Origin: Desulfobulbaceae bacterium
GTDB lineage: Bacteria; Desulfobacterota; Desulfobulbia; Desulfobulbales; Desulfocapsaceae
Direction: 5' to 3'
Assembly: GCA_008933635.1 (NCBI GenBank)
Contig: WBUQ01000010.1
Location: forward strand, 1-64,000
DNA length: 64,000 nucleotides
The notes beneath the pieces are model-generated. The model saw only the letters and a program-made list of their open reading frames with translations, ran no database searches and was not told where the DNA came from. The translations under genes and the position numbers were made by a program. Below are positions 15,854 to 25,810 of the stretch, piece by piece; within the stretch, counting starts at the first letter, position 1, and each line of letters opens with the position of its first letter.

Positions 15854-18800
15854 GTGTAGAGCCAGACCCGCAGCATCGACAGCAGTTTGTCGGTATCGAT
15901 CGGCTTGGCCAGATAATCGTTGGCCCCGGCTTCGATGCATTTCGCCCGGTCGCCGACCATCGCCTTGGCAGTCAGGGCGATGATCGGCAGCTTCTTCAGC
16001 CGCTCGTCGCGCCTGATCTCCCGCATCGCCTCGTACCCGTCCATCTTCGGCATCATGATGTCCATCAGTACCAGCGATATTTCCTTGTGCTCCTTCAGTT
16101 TTTCAAGGCTCTCGATGCCGTTGCGGGCGACGACGATATTCAGCCCTTTCGCTTCGAGAACGCTGGAGAGGGCGAAGACGTTGCGCATGTCGTCGTCGAC
16201 CAGCAGGACGGTCTTGCCCTCGAGCACCGCCTCCTTGCCGTGGACCATCTTCATCATCCGCTGCTTGTCGGCGGGCATGTTGGCCTCGACGCGGTGGAGG
16301 AAGAGGGCCGATTCGTCGAGGAGGCGTTCGGGGGATTTGACGCCCTTGATGATGATGCTCTCGGTGTATTCCCGCAGTTCGCTCTCTTCCCTGGCGGTCA
16401 GGTCCTGCCCGGTATAGACGATGACCGGTACCTTGGCGCAGTCGCGGTCCTTGCGGATCTTCTCCAGGAGTTCGAAGCCGGACATGTCGGACAGGCCGAG
16501 ATCGAGGATCATGCAGTCGCACTCGCCCCGGCGAAGTTCCTCCAGGGCCTCGCGGCCGGTGGCGACCGAGGTGATCTCGATATCGTTGCCGCCGATCAGC
16601 TGACCGATGCTCTCGCGCTGGATCGAGTCGTCCTCGACGATCAGGAGCTTGCGGACGGCCTTGGTGAGGATGTTCTCGATCCTGGCAAAGGCCTCTTCGA
16701 TCTTCTCGATGCTGACCGGCTTGGTGAGGAAGCCGATGGCGCCGCGCCGCATCGCATCCAGCGATTTGTCGGCGGCCGACATGAAGTGGACCGGGATATG
16801 GCGCAGGTCGGGGTTCTCCTTGAGGCGTTCCATCACCGCCCAGCCGTCGATGCCGGGCAGGCCGATATCGAGGATGATGGCGCTCGGCCGGTAGAAGTCG
16901 GCGAAGTGCAGGCCCGTCTCGCCATTTTCGGCGATGATGCACTTGAATCCCCGTTCGCGGGCGAAGTCGCGGAGGATGGTGGCGAACTTGCGGTCGTCTT
17001 CGATGATCAGCAGCGAACGGTCGTCGGCCGTAACGGATTTCCGGTCGTCGATGACATGACGCTCCTCCGGTCCGCTCTCCGGCGGAATTTCGCCATCCCC
17101 GCCGGCAGCCCCCCGGAGGGCCGGGTCAAGGCCGGCATCAGCTCTTGCGGCAGGCGGGGGCGGCGTGTCGTCCCCGTCTTCCGCCTTCCCGGTATCCACC
17201 GCGTATTCCGCCGGCAGCCCGGGAGCGGTGTAGCGCTCCGGCAGGACGACGGTAAAGGTGCTGCCAACCCCTTCGGTGCTCTCGAGGAAGATCCTGCCGC
17301 CGAGCAGCCGGGTGAGCTCCTTGGAGATCGACAGGCCGAGGCCGGTGCCGCCGTATGTGCGGCTGGTGCTGCCGTCGACCTGCTGGAAGGCCTCGAAGAT
17401 CTCCTGCTGCCGCCCCTTGGGGATCCCAATGCCCTGGTCCCTGACGGCAAAGGCGATCATCCCCGCCTGGTCGAAGCCGCCCTGCTGAAGATGTTCGGGC
17501 AGCGGCCGGGAGATGACGAGGCTGACCTTCCCCTCATGGGTGAACTTGAAGGCGTTGCTGAGCAGGTTGCGCAGTACCTGCTGCAGCCGCTGGGCGTCGG
17601 TCCGCATCGTCTTCGGCACATCTTCGGCGATGGTGATTTCGAGCGGGATCCTCTTTTCGGCGGCGATGTCCCGGAAGACCCGCTGCAGGTCGTCGACCAG
17701 GGAAGAGATGCCGGTGTCCTCGATGACGAGTTCGACCTTGCCGGCCTCGACCTTCGACAGGTCGAGGATTTCGTTGATCAGGTTCAGCAGTTCGCTGCCG
17801 GAGCTGTGGATCGCCCTTGCCGATTCGATCTGCTTGTCGGTGAGGTTGCCTTCCCGGTTCTTGCTGAAGAGCTGGGAGAGGATCAGGATGCTGTTGAGCG
17901 GAGTCCGCAGCTCATGCGACATGTTGGCAAGGAACTCCGATTTGTAGCGGCTTGAGATCTCGAGGTCCTCCGCCTTCTTTTTAACTTCCTTCTGGGCCTT
18001 GACGAGCTCCAGCGTCTTGCCGCGCAGCGCCTCCTTCTGCCTGGCCAGGGCGCCGGTCCGATCCTCAAGTTCGGCATTGGTCCGCTGCAGTTCCTCCTGC
18101 TTGGTCCTGAGAGCGGCCTCGGACTCCTTCAGGGTCTTGGTCTGCTCGGCCAGTTCCTCGTTGGTGACCCGCAGTTCTTCCTGCTGGGCCTGCAGTTCCG
18201 CTTCCGACTGCCGCAGTTCCTCGGTCTGCGCCGCCAGCGCCCTGTTCTTCATCTCCAGGACTTCCTGCTGCTGCTGGGTATGATCGAGCAGGTCCCTGAT
18301 CACCTGGCGGGATCTGGCCATGTTGAAGAGGATTGCCGAGTTTTCGAGATTTTCCGCGATGAACTGGCGCTTGAGCCGTGAGAAGGGGAGGACGGAGCCG
18401 ATGAGGAAGGCGCCGATCAGGTTGTCTTCGACGAGGAGCGGGGCAATCAGGAAATGGGCGGGAGCTTCTTCGGCCACGCCGTAATTGAGCGAGGGGACAT
18501 CGCCCTCGACCTTGGAAAAGTAGATGATCTCCTTCTCCAGCGCCGCCTGGCCGACCAGACCCTCGCCGACCCGGATGCGGTTGTGGTTGCCGCTGCGGTC
18601 GGTAAAGGCGTAGCTGGCGATCAGTTCCAGCGCCTTGGTGTCGGCATCGTGGAGGTAGAAGGCGCCGATCTGGGCCTCGAGGTGCTTGACCAGGCAGGCC
18701 AGGAAGTCGCGGGCGAGGTTGTCCAGGTCGTGGTCGCCGCGGGTGATGTCGTGCAGGCGTTCCTTGCCGGTCTTGATCCAGTCGGCCTCGCGCAGGCTGC

Positions 18801-19998
18801 CGGCCATCCTGTTCAATGCCCTGGCCAGCAGGCCGAATTCATCCCTCTGGTCCAGTGTCAGGGACTGGTCGAGCTGCCCCTGGGAGATCGCCAGGGCGAA
18901 GCGGACATCCTCGGAAAGCGGCCGGATGAATTGCCGGCCGTACAGCCATGAGCACATGGCTATGCCGCAGGCGAGGACCAGTGACGCGGCCAGGCCGTAG
19001 CGGATGATCGACCACAGGGCGGCCAGGACCTCGCCGCGGTCTATCTTCGAGATCAGGAACCATTCGACCCCCTGCAGCCGGACCTTGTCGTAGGTGACGA
19101 GCACCTCCTTGCCGAGGCTGTCGATATAGGTGCCGTGGCCGCCGCCGTTGCCGGCCTTGACTGCATCGTGCCAGTACTCGAGGCGTTTGTCGAGGGAGTA
19201 GCCGACCGTGTATCTGCCATCGCCCATGGTGCGCATGTCGCTGCGGAAGGAAAACCGCCCCGTCTCCGCCGACCAGCTGATCAGGTAGGACTCGCCGGTC
19301 TTGCCCATGCCCTTGCGGGAATCCATGATCTGGTTGATGAAGGCGGGATGGATCTGCAGGATGACGACGGCCAGCAGGTCGCGGTCGGGGCCGAACACAG
19401 GGTGGGCAATAAAGGCCGATTCCAGGTTCCCGCTCGGCTGGTAGGGGGCGAAATCGACGATGGCTGCGGCTCCCGTCCCGCTCGCCCGGCGCCAGGCTTC
19501 GGCCTTGCCGTTGTCGGCGTAGAGGGCGGAAGCGAAGCCGGCCCCCAGGTCGCTCTGGCCTGCGGTGCTGAACAGCAGGTGGCCTGACTCGGCGGCGACG
19601 ATGGAGAGGTCGGAGAAACCGTAGGACTCGATGAAGGTGCGGCAGAATTGTTGATACTTCTCCGTAATCGCAGCGTATTGTGTCGATTTGACGGGCAAGG
19701 GGGCAGTCGGTTGGAGGGCGAGATCCTGCTCGTAGGCGACCAGCTCTCCGGCCAGGGTCTGGATGCGGAGATCGCCGGCGAGCCCTTTGACGTCTCTGAT
19801 CCGCTCGTCGAAGGCGCTCTCCACCTGGCTTTTTCTCAGATTCTGCACGATCTGCAGCTGTTCGAAGGATTTCTGCAGCAGGGACCGGGAGGTGAGGTAG
19901 GTGCCGATGCCACCGACAATGGCCAGCGGGACAATGCCGGTCATGATGAAAAAGAAGGTGAGCTTCGGGCGGATTGGGATGTCTGACAGTCTGATCAT
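15850..19998 (-). CDS. Giant hybrid histidine kinase with three receiver domains
   Basis: This 1382-residue membrane protein has, in order: an N-terminal helix (about 12-32); a large periplasmic sensor (about 33-335); a second helix (about 336-356); HAMP; GAF (about 425-570); a long coiled coil rich in Glu/Gln/Leu; HisKA with the phospho-His in LANMSHELRTPLN; the ATPase domain (NLLSNAFKF, DQGIGIP, GTGLGLSI); a Pro/Gly linker; and three receivers with Asp in IILDIGLPGIDG, MILDLGLSDMSG and LVLMDIMMPKMDG. It heads the operon with cheR, cheB and the diguanylate cyclase, and presumably controls them. Confidence 0.93.
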   Translation of the reverse strand: MIRLSDIPIRPKLTFFFIMTGIVPLAIVGGIGTYLTSRSLLQKSFEQLQIVQNLRKSQVESAFDERIRDVKGLAGDLRIQTLAGELVAYEQDLALQPTAPLPVKSTQYAAITEKYQQFCRTFIESYGFSDLSIVAAESGHLLFSTAGQSDLGAGFASALYADNGKAEAWRRASGTGAAAIVDFAPYQPSGNLESAFIAHPVFGPDRDLLAVVILQIHPAFINQIMDSRKGMGKTGESYLISWSAETGRFSFRSDMRTMGDGRYTVGYSLDKRLEYWHDAVKAGNGGGHGTYIDSLGKEVLVTYDKVRLQGVEWFLISKIDRGEVLAALWSIIRYGLAASLVLACGIAMCSWLYGRQFIRPLSEDVRFALAISQGQLDQSLTLDQRDEFGLLARALNRMAGSLREADWIKTGKERLHDITRGDHDLDNLARDFLACLVKHLEAQIGAFYLHDADTKALELIASYAFTDRSGNHNRIRVGEGLVGQAALEKEIIYFSKVEGDVPSLNYGVAEEAPAHFLIAPLLVEDNLIGAFLIGSVLPFSRLKRQFIAENLENSAILFNMARSRQVIRDLLDHTQQQQEVLEMKNRALAAQTEELRQSEAELQAQQEELRVTNEELAEQTKTLKESEAALRTKQEELQRTNAELEDRTGALARQKEALRGKTLELVKAQKEVKKKAEDLEISSRYKSEFLANMSHELRTPLNSILILSQLFSKNREGNLTDKQIESARAIHSSGSELLNLINEILDLSKVEAGKVELVIEDTGISSLVDDLQRVFRDIAAEKRIPLEITIAEDVPKTMRTDAQRLQQVLRNLLSNAFKFTHEGKVSLVISRPLPEHLQQGGFDQAGMIAFAVRDQGIGIPKGRQQEIFEAFQQVDGSTSRTYGGTGLGLSISKELTRLLGGRIFLESTEGVGSTFTVVLPERYTAPGLPAEYAVDTGKAEDGDDTPPPPAARADAGLDPALRGAAGGDGEIPPESGPEERHVIDDRKSVTADDRSLLIIEDDRKFATILRDFARERGFKCIIAENGETGLHFADFYRPSAIILDIGLPGIDGWAVMERLKENPDLRHIPVHFMSAADKSLDAMRRGAIGFLTKPVSIEKIEEAFARIENILTKAVRKLLIVEDDSIQRESIGQLIGGNDIEITSVATGREALEELRRGECDCMILDLGLSDMSGFELLEKIRKDRDCAKVPVIVYTGQDLTAREESELREYTESIIIKGVKSPERLLDESALFLHRVEANMPADKQRMMKMVHGKEAVLEGKTVLLVDDDMRNVFALSSVLEAKGLNIVVARNGIESLEKLKEHKEISLVLMDIMMPKMDGYEAMREIRRDERLKKLPIIALTAKAMVGDRAKCIEAGANDYLAKPIDTDKLLSMLRVWLYT

Positions 19999-20294
19999 GG
20001 TGTTTCCTGGTACAGTGCGGCGGTGATGGTGGTTGGCGGTGATGATCCGTGATCATTGAAGGTTTTTGGCTATCGTGTCAAGAATATCCTTTCGGATGGC
20101 GCCTGTCAGGTTTTTTTCTCGGTGATACCGGCAGGGGCAGGTGTTTATTGTTCTTTCCCTCGTGCTTATATATTGCCTTATCCGGACCGCAGCTGTCGCG
20201 GTCATTTGCTTTCCCAGGCGTATCCCTGTACAATATCCGATACATACATCGATACGCGGCAGGAGGGTGGAACATTCTCCGGGGTGGGGGGTCT

Positions 20295-21614
20295 ATGTTG
20301 CACAACTATCCGAAAGATCTCGTTGAAAGACTCGTTCCGCTCTGGCAGAAGCCACTGTCCGCCAAGCTGCACAGGGTGGACAGCGTCCGCGAGCTGCCGG
20401 ATCTGGCGATCCTGGAGGACCTGGTGTCCACCTGTTACCAGGTGAGCCTGATGAAGGAGGAGGCGCGCAGCCTCCGTTTCCGGGTGATGCTCTGTGAACC
20501 GGCAGTTTTCGAGAACGACGGGTTCGGGATATACCGCGATCTCTTTATCCTGCCCTTTTCAGAACAACGGCCGTACAACGTGTATGAAATCATGAAGCTC
20601 GGCCCGGCCACCGATTTCAACAACTCGATCATCGGTATCCGTCTGGACGAGGAGGAGGGCCTGCAGATATGGGGTTTCATCCATTCCGGTTCGCGCTGGA
20701 CCCATGCCATCCATGGCGGCAGCAAACTGCCGACGCCTCTGCCTCCGGCTCTCGCCCTCCACGTCACCGGCCCCGGCCGCCTGACCATCTGCCGGGGTCT
20801 TGAGATCCTTGCCCAGCTGGCGGGAGGCAATATCATTTCCCCGTCGGCCAACGTCTTCAAGTCCCACTGGATGAATGAGCGTTTTTCCAAAGTCCAGATG
20901 CAGCTTGCCGCGATGCACGGCAGCAACCCGCTCTACGACCGGGATCGCTGGGCGAGGATCGATCCTGCGTTTGTCACGACGCTGTACCTGGAATTCTTCA
21001 AGCATGTGATCAGCACTGTGCGACGCTCAGGCCATGGCGGGACCATCATCTCCCTGCCCGCCGGCATGGCGGAGATGATCTTCCACAACAACCCGTACAT
21101 TTCGCTGAAATACCGGTTCGCCGCCGATGGGCCGCGAAGCCAACTCAAGAATCTGGTGCTCGAGATCATGCAGATCCTGGCCGTCAGTTGCGGCAAGCGG
21201 CACGGACCGAAATACGTTGCGGGCTGGAAGGACTATGTCCAGCTGCAGCAGGACGAGCTGACCCAGCTCGATGAACTGATCTTCAAATTTGCCCGTTTCG
21301 TCGCCCGGCTGACAGGGGTCGACGGGGCGGTCGTCACCACCGAAGAGCCGGAATTGCTCGGTTTCGGCGGGATCATCCAGGGGAATTTCGAGATGGGCGG
21401 CGAGGTGACGCGGGCCCTTGATCCCGAGGGGAAGAGAAAAAGGATCGACAAGATCGAGGGTGTCGGCACCCGGCACCGGTCGCTCTATGCGCTCTGCGAC
21501 AGGCTGCATAACGCCCTGGGCATCGTCGTTTCCCAGGATGCCGAGGTGCAGGTGGTCACCTGGAAAGGCGACATGGTGACCTGCTGGGATGTCATTCCGA
21601 TCGATTTCTCCTGA
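20295..21614 (+). CDS. Predicted diadenylate cyclase with N-terminal sensor-like domain
   Basis: 439 residues. The C-terminal third carries the two hallmark motifs of DisA_N diadenylate cyclases: DGA (343-345, in TGVDGAVV) and RHR (393-395, in GVGTRHRSLYAL). IVVSQDAEVQVVTW then forms the terminal strands. The first 300 residues resemble the sensor domain called DACNV that precedes such cyclases. The family makes the second messenger c-di-AMP from two ATP. ATG 20295 was chosen; the open frame back to 20049 lacks family-like sequence. It is transcribed divergently from the hybrid-kinase operon. The residues flanking both motifs are atypical, so activity is predicted, not certain. Confidence 0.75.
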   Translation: MLHNYPKDLVERLVPLWQKPLSAKLHRVDSVRELPDLAILEDLVSTCYQVSLMKEEARSLRFRVMLCEPAVFENDGFGIYRDLFILPFSEQRPYNVYEIMKLGPATDFNNSIIGIRLDEEEGLQIWGFIHSGSRWTHAIHGGSKLPTPLPPALALHVTGPGRLTICRGLEILAQLAGGNIISPSANVFKSHWMNERFSKVQMQLAAMHGSNPLYDRDRWARIDPAFVTTLYLEFFKHVISTVRRSGHGGTIISLPAGMAEMIFHNNPYISLKYRFAADGPRSQLKNLVLEIMQILAVSCGKRHGPKYVAGWKDYVQLQQDELTQLDELIFKFARFVARLTGVDGAVVTTEEPELLGFGGIIQGNFEMGGEVTRALDPEGKRKRIDKIEGVGTRHRSLYALCDRLHNALGIVVSQDAEVQVVTWKGDMVTCWDVIPIDFS

Positions 21615-21803
21615 TCAGCACGGAACATACCGCCTTCGCCCGGCGATCGCCGCAGTGGGTTCGACGGCACAAGAAAATTGACAGGAGTTGTCCTGCTGCT
21701 CTACACTGTCTCCAGCAGGGGCGGACATGCTCCCGGCCGGGGAGAGCAACGGATCGGCGTATCTGCCGGTCGCCCGGAGGAACTACCGGAACCTCGAAAC
21801 ACT

Positions 21804-23333
21804 ATGCCGCTGAACGATATACGGATCATTGCCAGAATCGGCGTTGTTGTCGGCGCCATCTTCCTGATGATGCTGCTGCTGATGTTTGTCGAGATGAAGA
21901 CACTCAGCAGGATCAAGAACAACCTCGAGGAGATAGTCTCCGTCAACAACGAAAAGCTGATCCTGGCACAGGATATGCGCTTTCTGGCCAGAAACAGCGC
22001 CGTCCTACTGCGAAACGTCCTGCTGGTCGGCGATGCCGGCACCAAGGCGAGCGAACTGGCAAGGCTGGCGGAGGACGAAAGGCTGTACAGGGCGGCTGAG
22101 GAGAAGCTCGAATCGCTGGAAGCCGATCCCCGGGGACTGGAAATTCTGGCGTCCCTCGGCAGGGAAGAACGTCGCACCCGCGAGCTCTGGCAGCAGGTTG
22201 TCGACCTCGAAGGTGCCGGCGAACCTGAAAAGGCCCTGGCCCTGCTGACGGATTCGGTGCGCACGCCTCAGCGCGGATGGCTGGACAGGCTGGCGGGACT
22301 GGTGAATTTCCAGAAGGACGCCGCCGTTGCCGCAGCCAGGCAGGCCAGGCAGGTCTACGACAGGACGATGTTCATCGTCCTGGTCGGCGACGGCGTGATC
22401 CTGCTGGTCAGCGTTTTTCTCGTGCTGTTCCTGGCGTCCGGCATTGTTCGTCCGCTGCGGGAATTTGCCCGCTCAGTCGACAGCATTGCCAGCGGCGACC
22501 TGACGACCAGGATCCCCCTCGACCGCCAGGACGAGATCGGTACGCTCGGCGCCCGCATCAACAACATGGCGGAGCAGCTGCAGGCGACGGAGAAGGAGCT
22601 CGACCAGTACCGGTTCCATCTCGAGGAGCTCATCGAAGAGCGGACCGGAGCCCTGAACGAGCAGCGGAAAAAATTCACCTCCGTTCTCATCCATGACCTC
22701 AAGGGACCGCTCGTCCCGATCATCGGCTTTTCCCAGAAACTGTACAGCGGCAGTCAGATCCCCAGGGACAAGGTCGTCGAGTATGCGAGGGCGATTTACC
22801 ACGCCTCGATGAAGCTGGCGGCAACGATCGACCATGTTTCGACCGAGCTCCGCGGCAACCGGCTGCAGCACTGTTACGACAGTGAAATCTTCGATATCCG
22901 GCAGCTGCTGGAGTCCGTGGCTGCCAGCTATGCGCCGAAGGCGGAACTCGACCATATCGAGTTGTCCATGCGATGCAGTGGCGGTGACGACAGGATCCTC
23001 TTTTCCGGGGATTCCGCCAAGCTCCAGTCCCTCTTTGAGAACCTGATCGGCAATGCCGTCAAATATGCCCGGAGCAGGGTCGGAGTTGAACTGGCCAGGG
23101 AGGGGGGCAGGCTGGTTCTGACCATCGAGGACGATGGCTGCGGAATCGAGCAGGAATACCACGAGAAGATCTTCGATGAATACTTCCAGGCCCCGAACAG
23201 CAAGGAAGGCAGCGGGGTGGGGCTGTACAGCGTCCGCAAGATCGTCGAGCACTACCACGGCGCGATCCATGTCGGCGAATCACCGGACGGGGGAGCCCGT
23301 TTCACCGTCGAGCTGCCGACCGTCATCAGCTGA
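21804..23333 (+). CDS. Membrane sensor histidine kinase with HAMP domain
   Basis: 509 residues. A transmembrane helix (about 10-30) is followed by a helical periplasmic domain like the four-helix-bundle sensors of chemoreceptors (about 31-185). A second helix (about 190-212), HAMP and a coiled coil follow. HisKA has the His in VLIHDLKGPLVPIIG; the ATPase domain has NLIGNAVKYA, DDGCGI and GSGVGLYSVRKI. ATG 21804 fits the first hydrophobic helix; the frame is open from 21678. No cognate regulator is adjacent. Confidence 0.9.
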   Translation: MPLNDIRIIARIGVVVGAIFLMMLLLMFVEMKTLSRIKNNLEEIVSVNNEKLILAQDMRFLARNSAVLLRNVLLVGDAGTKASELARLAEDERLYRAAEEKLESLEADPRGLEILASLGREERRTRELWQQVVDLEGAGEPEKALALLTDSVRTPQRGWLDRLAGLVNFQKDAAVAAARQARQVYDRTMFIVLVGDGVILLVSVFLVLFLASGIVRPLREFARSVDSIASGDLTTRIPLDRQDEIGTLGARINNMAEQLQATEKELDQYRFHLEELIEERTGALNEQRKKFTSVLIHDLKGPLVPIIGFSQKLYSGSQIPRDKVVEYARAIYHASMKLAATIDHVSTELRGNRLQHCYDSEIFDIRQLLESVAASYAPKAELDHIELSMRCSGGDDRILFSGDSAKLQSLFENLIGNAVKYARSRVGVELAREGGRLVLTIEDDGCGIEQEYHEKIFDEYFQAPNSKEGSGVGLYSVRKIVEHYHGAIHVGESPDGGARFTVELPTVIS

Positions 23334-23353
23334 AGGAGCGCGGCCGGCGCTGC

Positions 23354-24460
23354 TCAGACCCGCTCGAGGTGTTGTTCGTATTTGTCCAGGTATATCTCCG
23401 ACAGGGTCAGGAAGGCCGTGACGATGATCGGCCCGTAGATGATGCCGAGGATGCCGTAGACCGCCAGGCCTCCGAGAATGGCAAGCAATACCAGAAGGGT
23501 GTGCATCCTGACCTGCTTGCCGACCAGTTTCGGTTTGAGGAAGTATTCGACGGACATCGACAGGGCGAAGTAATAGCAGAACAGGAATATCCCCTCACCG
23601 ACCCGGCCGTTGATCGCCAGGATGATCGCCGTCGGGATCATCACCAGGCCGATGCCGAAGATCGGCAGGAAGGCCAGCACCGCCATCACGCACCCCCAGA
23701 GGATCGGGGAGTTGAGTCCCATGATCGAATAGATCCCGCCGCCGAGGATCCCCTGGATAACGCCGCAGACACCGTTCCCCTTCAGGATGGCGTTGGCGAT
23801 TTCCTCGAACTTGTTGAGCAGCAGCCGGTCTTCGTCATCCGGCAGGGGAGAGAGGCGGATAAGGTACTCCCGCAGTTTCGGCAGGTCGATCAGCAAAAAG
23901 AAGATCACCAGGATCATCATGAAGAACATGCCGAGGAAATTCAGGATATTGGCAGCCCAGCCGGTGGCCTCTTTATAGAGGAAGAGACCGGCCTCTTTGG
24001 CCAGATAGGTGAGGGTGTCGGTGACCATGGTGGGCTTGAACTCGACCCCGAACTCGAGCAGTTGCTGCTGGAAACGGACGACGATGGGACTTTCCTGGAG
24101 GAAGGTCTGCAGTTTGAGGCCGACCTGGCTGTCGCGTCCCCAGTTGTAGAGACTCAGGGCCTCGCCGGCCAGCGAACCGGTGAAGAAGATCAGCGGCACG
24201 AAGACCAGGGCGACGATCACCAGGCAGGTCGCAATCGAGGCCGCATAGTCCGGCAGGCGACGGTTGAGAAAGGTGTAAACCGGCCGGAACAGACTGGTGA
24301 GCAGGAAGGAGAGGACGAGGATCGACCAGAAGGGCCAGAGGATCCGGCCAAGAAAAAAGGCCGAGATGAGGAAGACGACGAGGAAGTACCTGACCGGCCG
24401 GAGGTCGGCCGTTTCCTTTTGCGGAGCTGGGGTTGCGGGCTGTTGTTGTCTGGTGGTCAT
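23354..24460 (-). CDS. AI-2E family (PerM/UPF0118) transporter
   Basis: About 368 residues with roughly eight hydrophobic segments and the family's central soluble stretch. Recognisable blocks are PFWSILVLSFLLTSLFRPVY near the start, and GVCGVIQGILGGGIYSI and KLVGKQVRMHTLLVLLAILG near the end. Members are exporters proposed for AI-2, sodium/proton antiport or other small molecules; the substrate here is unknown. ATG 24460 (MTTRQQQ) is preferred to 24502 because the extra 14 residues are not family-like. It converges on the kinase gene, 20 bp apart. Confidence 0.87.
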   Translation of the reverse strand: MTTRQQQPATPAPQKETADLRPVRYFLVVFLISAFFLGRILWPFWSILVLSFLLTSLFRPVYTFLNRRLPDYAASIATCLVIVALVFVPLIFFTGSLAGEALSLYNWGRDSQVGLKLQTFLQESPIVVRFQQQLLEFGVEFKPTMVTDTLTYLAKEAGLFLYKEATGWAANILNFLGMFFMMILVIFFLLIDLPKLREYLIRLSPLPDDEDRLLLNKFEEIANAILKGNGVCGVIQGILGGGIYSIMGLNSPILWGCVMAVLAFLPIFGIGLVMIPTAIILAINGRVGEGIFLFCYYFALSMSVEYFLKPKLVGKQVRMHTLLVLLAILGGLAVYGILGIIYGPIIVTAFLTLSEIYLDKYEQHLERV

Positions 24461-24535
24461 TTGCGGATGGCCGACGTGGGTGGGTAGCGAATACCGTTGC
24501 ACTGAGCGAGACAGCTGGGGTATCGTAGCAGCCTG

Positions 24536-24565
24536 TTGATACTGGGATTCCGCTCGAAGTATATA
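24536..24565 (+). promoter_or_regulatory. Putative sigma-70 promoter of ilvE
   Basis: TTGATA (24536-24541) and TATATA (24560-24565) are separated by 18 bp, about 50 bp upstream of the ilvE start. No leader or attenuator hairpin is obvious between them and the gene. Confidence 0.5.
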
Positions 24566-24618
24566 GGGTCCGACGGATTAATCAAAGAGAAACAGCAGGA
24601 AGCGAGGAGAATCATAGG

Positions 24619-25701
24619 ATGTGGGAAAATCTTGAAGTTGCGTTGGAAAAGGTGCCCAGGGAGAAGATGAAGGCCAAGCCGGACCAGGACAAGCTCGGTT
24701 TCGGCCTCCATTTCACCGACCATATGCTGCTGATGAAGTGGGACCGGGTGAACGGCTGGCACGACTCGAAGATCTGTCCTCATCAGGATTTCCATCTCGA
24801 CCCGGCCTCGATGGTCTTCCATTACGGCCAGGCGATTTTCGAGGGAATGAAGGCGTATCGGGGCAAGGATGACCAGATCCTCCTGTTCCGGCCGAAAGAC
24901 AATTTCGAGAGGATGAACGCCTCGGCCCTCAGGATGTGCATGCCCCGTCTGCCCGTCGACAACGTCCTGAAAATGCTGAGGGCATTGCTGTACCTGGAGC
25001 GGGAATGGATTCCCGCCGCAGAGGGGGCGAGCCTGTATATCCGGCCGACGATGATCGCCGTCGATCCCTATCTCGGAGTGCGGCCGTCGGAGACCTACTG
25101 GTTCTATGTCATCCTGTCGCCGGTCGGCGCCTATTATGCCGAGGGTTTCAGCCCGACCAGGATCTATGTCAGTGACGAGCATGTCCGGGCGGTCAGGGGT
25201 GGGGTCGGCAATGTCAAGACCGCCGGCAATTACGCCGCCTCGCTGTTCACCTCGCAGGTTGCGAAGAAGGCCGGCTACACCCAGGTGCTCTGGCTGGATG
25301 CCTGCGAGCACCGCTATGTGGAGGAGGTGGGGACCAGCAATATCTTCTTCCTGCTGGAGAACGAATTGATCACCCCGCCGCTCGGGGGATCGATCCTGCC
25401 CGGTATCACCCGCGACTCGGTCCTGAAACTGGCCGAGAGCTGGGGGGTGAAGACCGCCGAGCGCCAGATCGCAATCGACGAGGTCCTGGCCGCCAGCCAG
25501 GACGGCCGGCTGCAGGAGGCCTTCGGCACCGGCACGGCGGCGGTCATTTCGCCGGTTGGCGAGTTGATGTACAGGGACAGGATCTACCAGATCAACAACG
25601 GTCAGACGGGCCCCCTGGCACAGCGCCTGTTTACCGGCCTGCAAGCCATCCAGCACGGGTACGACGCAGATCCGTTCAAGTGGACGATGCGGGTCTTCTG
25701 A
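24619..25701 (+). CDS. ilvE: Branched-chain amino acid aminotransferase
   Basis: This 360-residue PLP-dependent class IV aminotransferase catalyses the last step of leucine, isoleucine and valine synthesis and the first step of their breakdown. FHYGQAIFEGMKAYRG is the substrate-binding loop, the PLP-linked Lys is in GNVKTAGNYAAS, and EEVGTSNIFF and GSILPGITRDSVL bind cofactor phosphate. Its length fits the longer, mitochondrial-like BCAT subgroup. ATG 24619 follows GCGAGGAGA. It stands alone, so it is not in an ilv operon here. Confidence 0.95.
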   Translation: MWENLEVALEKVPREKMKAKPDQDKLGFGLHFTDHMLLMKWDRVNGWHDSKICPHQDFHLDPASMVFHYGQAIFEGMKAYRGKDDQILLFRPKDNFERMNASALRMCMPRLPVDNVLKMLRALLYLEREWIPAAEGASLYIRPTMIAVDPYLGVRPSETYWFYVILSPVGAYYAEGFSPTRIYVSDEHVRAVRGGVGNVKTAGNYAASLFTSQVAKKAGYTQVLWLDACEHRYVEEVGTSNIFFLLENELITPPLGGSILPGITRDSVLKLAESWGVKTAERQIAIDEVLAASQDGRLQEAFGTGTAAVISPVGELMYRDRIYQINNGQTGPLAQRLFTGLQAIQHGYDADPFKWTMRVF

Positions 25702-25782
25702 TGCCCGGGAGTGGGGGTTGTTCCGCCTTAATCACTTGATATCTTATGAAATCTCGGAGCCTGATTTTTTTCCGGCCCTTCC

Positions 25783-25810
25783 CTTGATTTTTGCGTTTTC
25801 AACCCTATAG
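25783..25810 (+). promoter_or_regulatory. Sigma-32-like heat-shock promoter of groESL
   Basis: CTTGATT (25783-25789), a 13-bp spacer and CCCTATAG (25803-25810) resemble the RpoH consensus CTTGAAA / CCCCATNT. No CIRCE inverted repeat (TTAGCACTC-N9-GAGTGCTAA) is visible upstream of groES, so RpoH rather than HrcA control is inferred. Confidence 0.6.
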
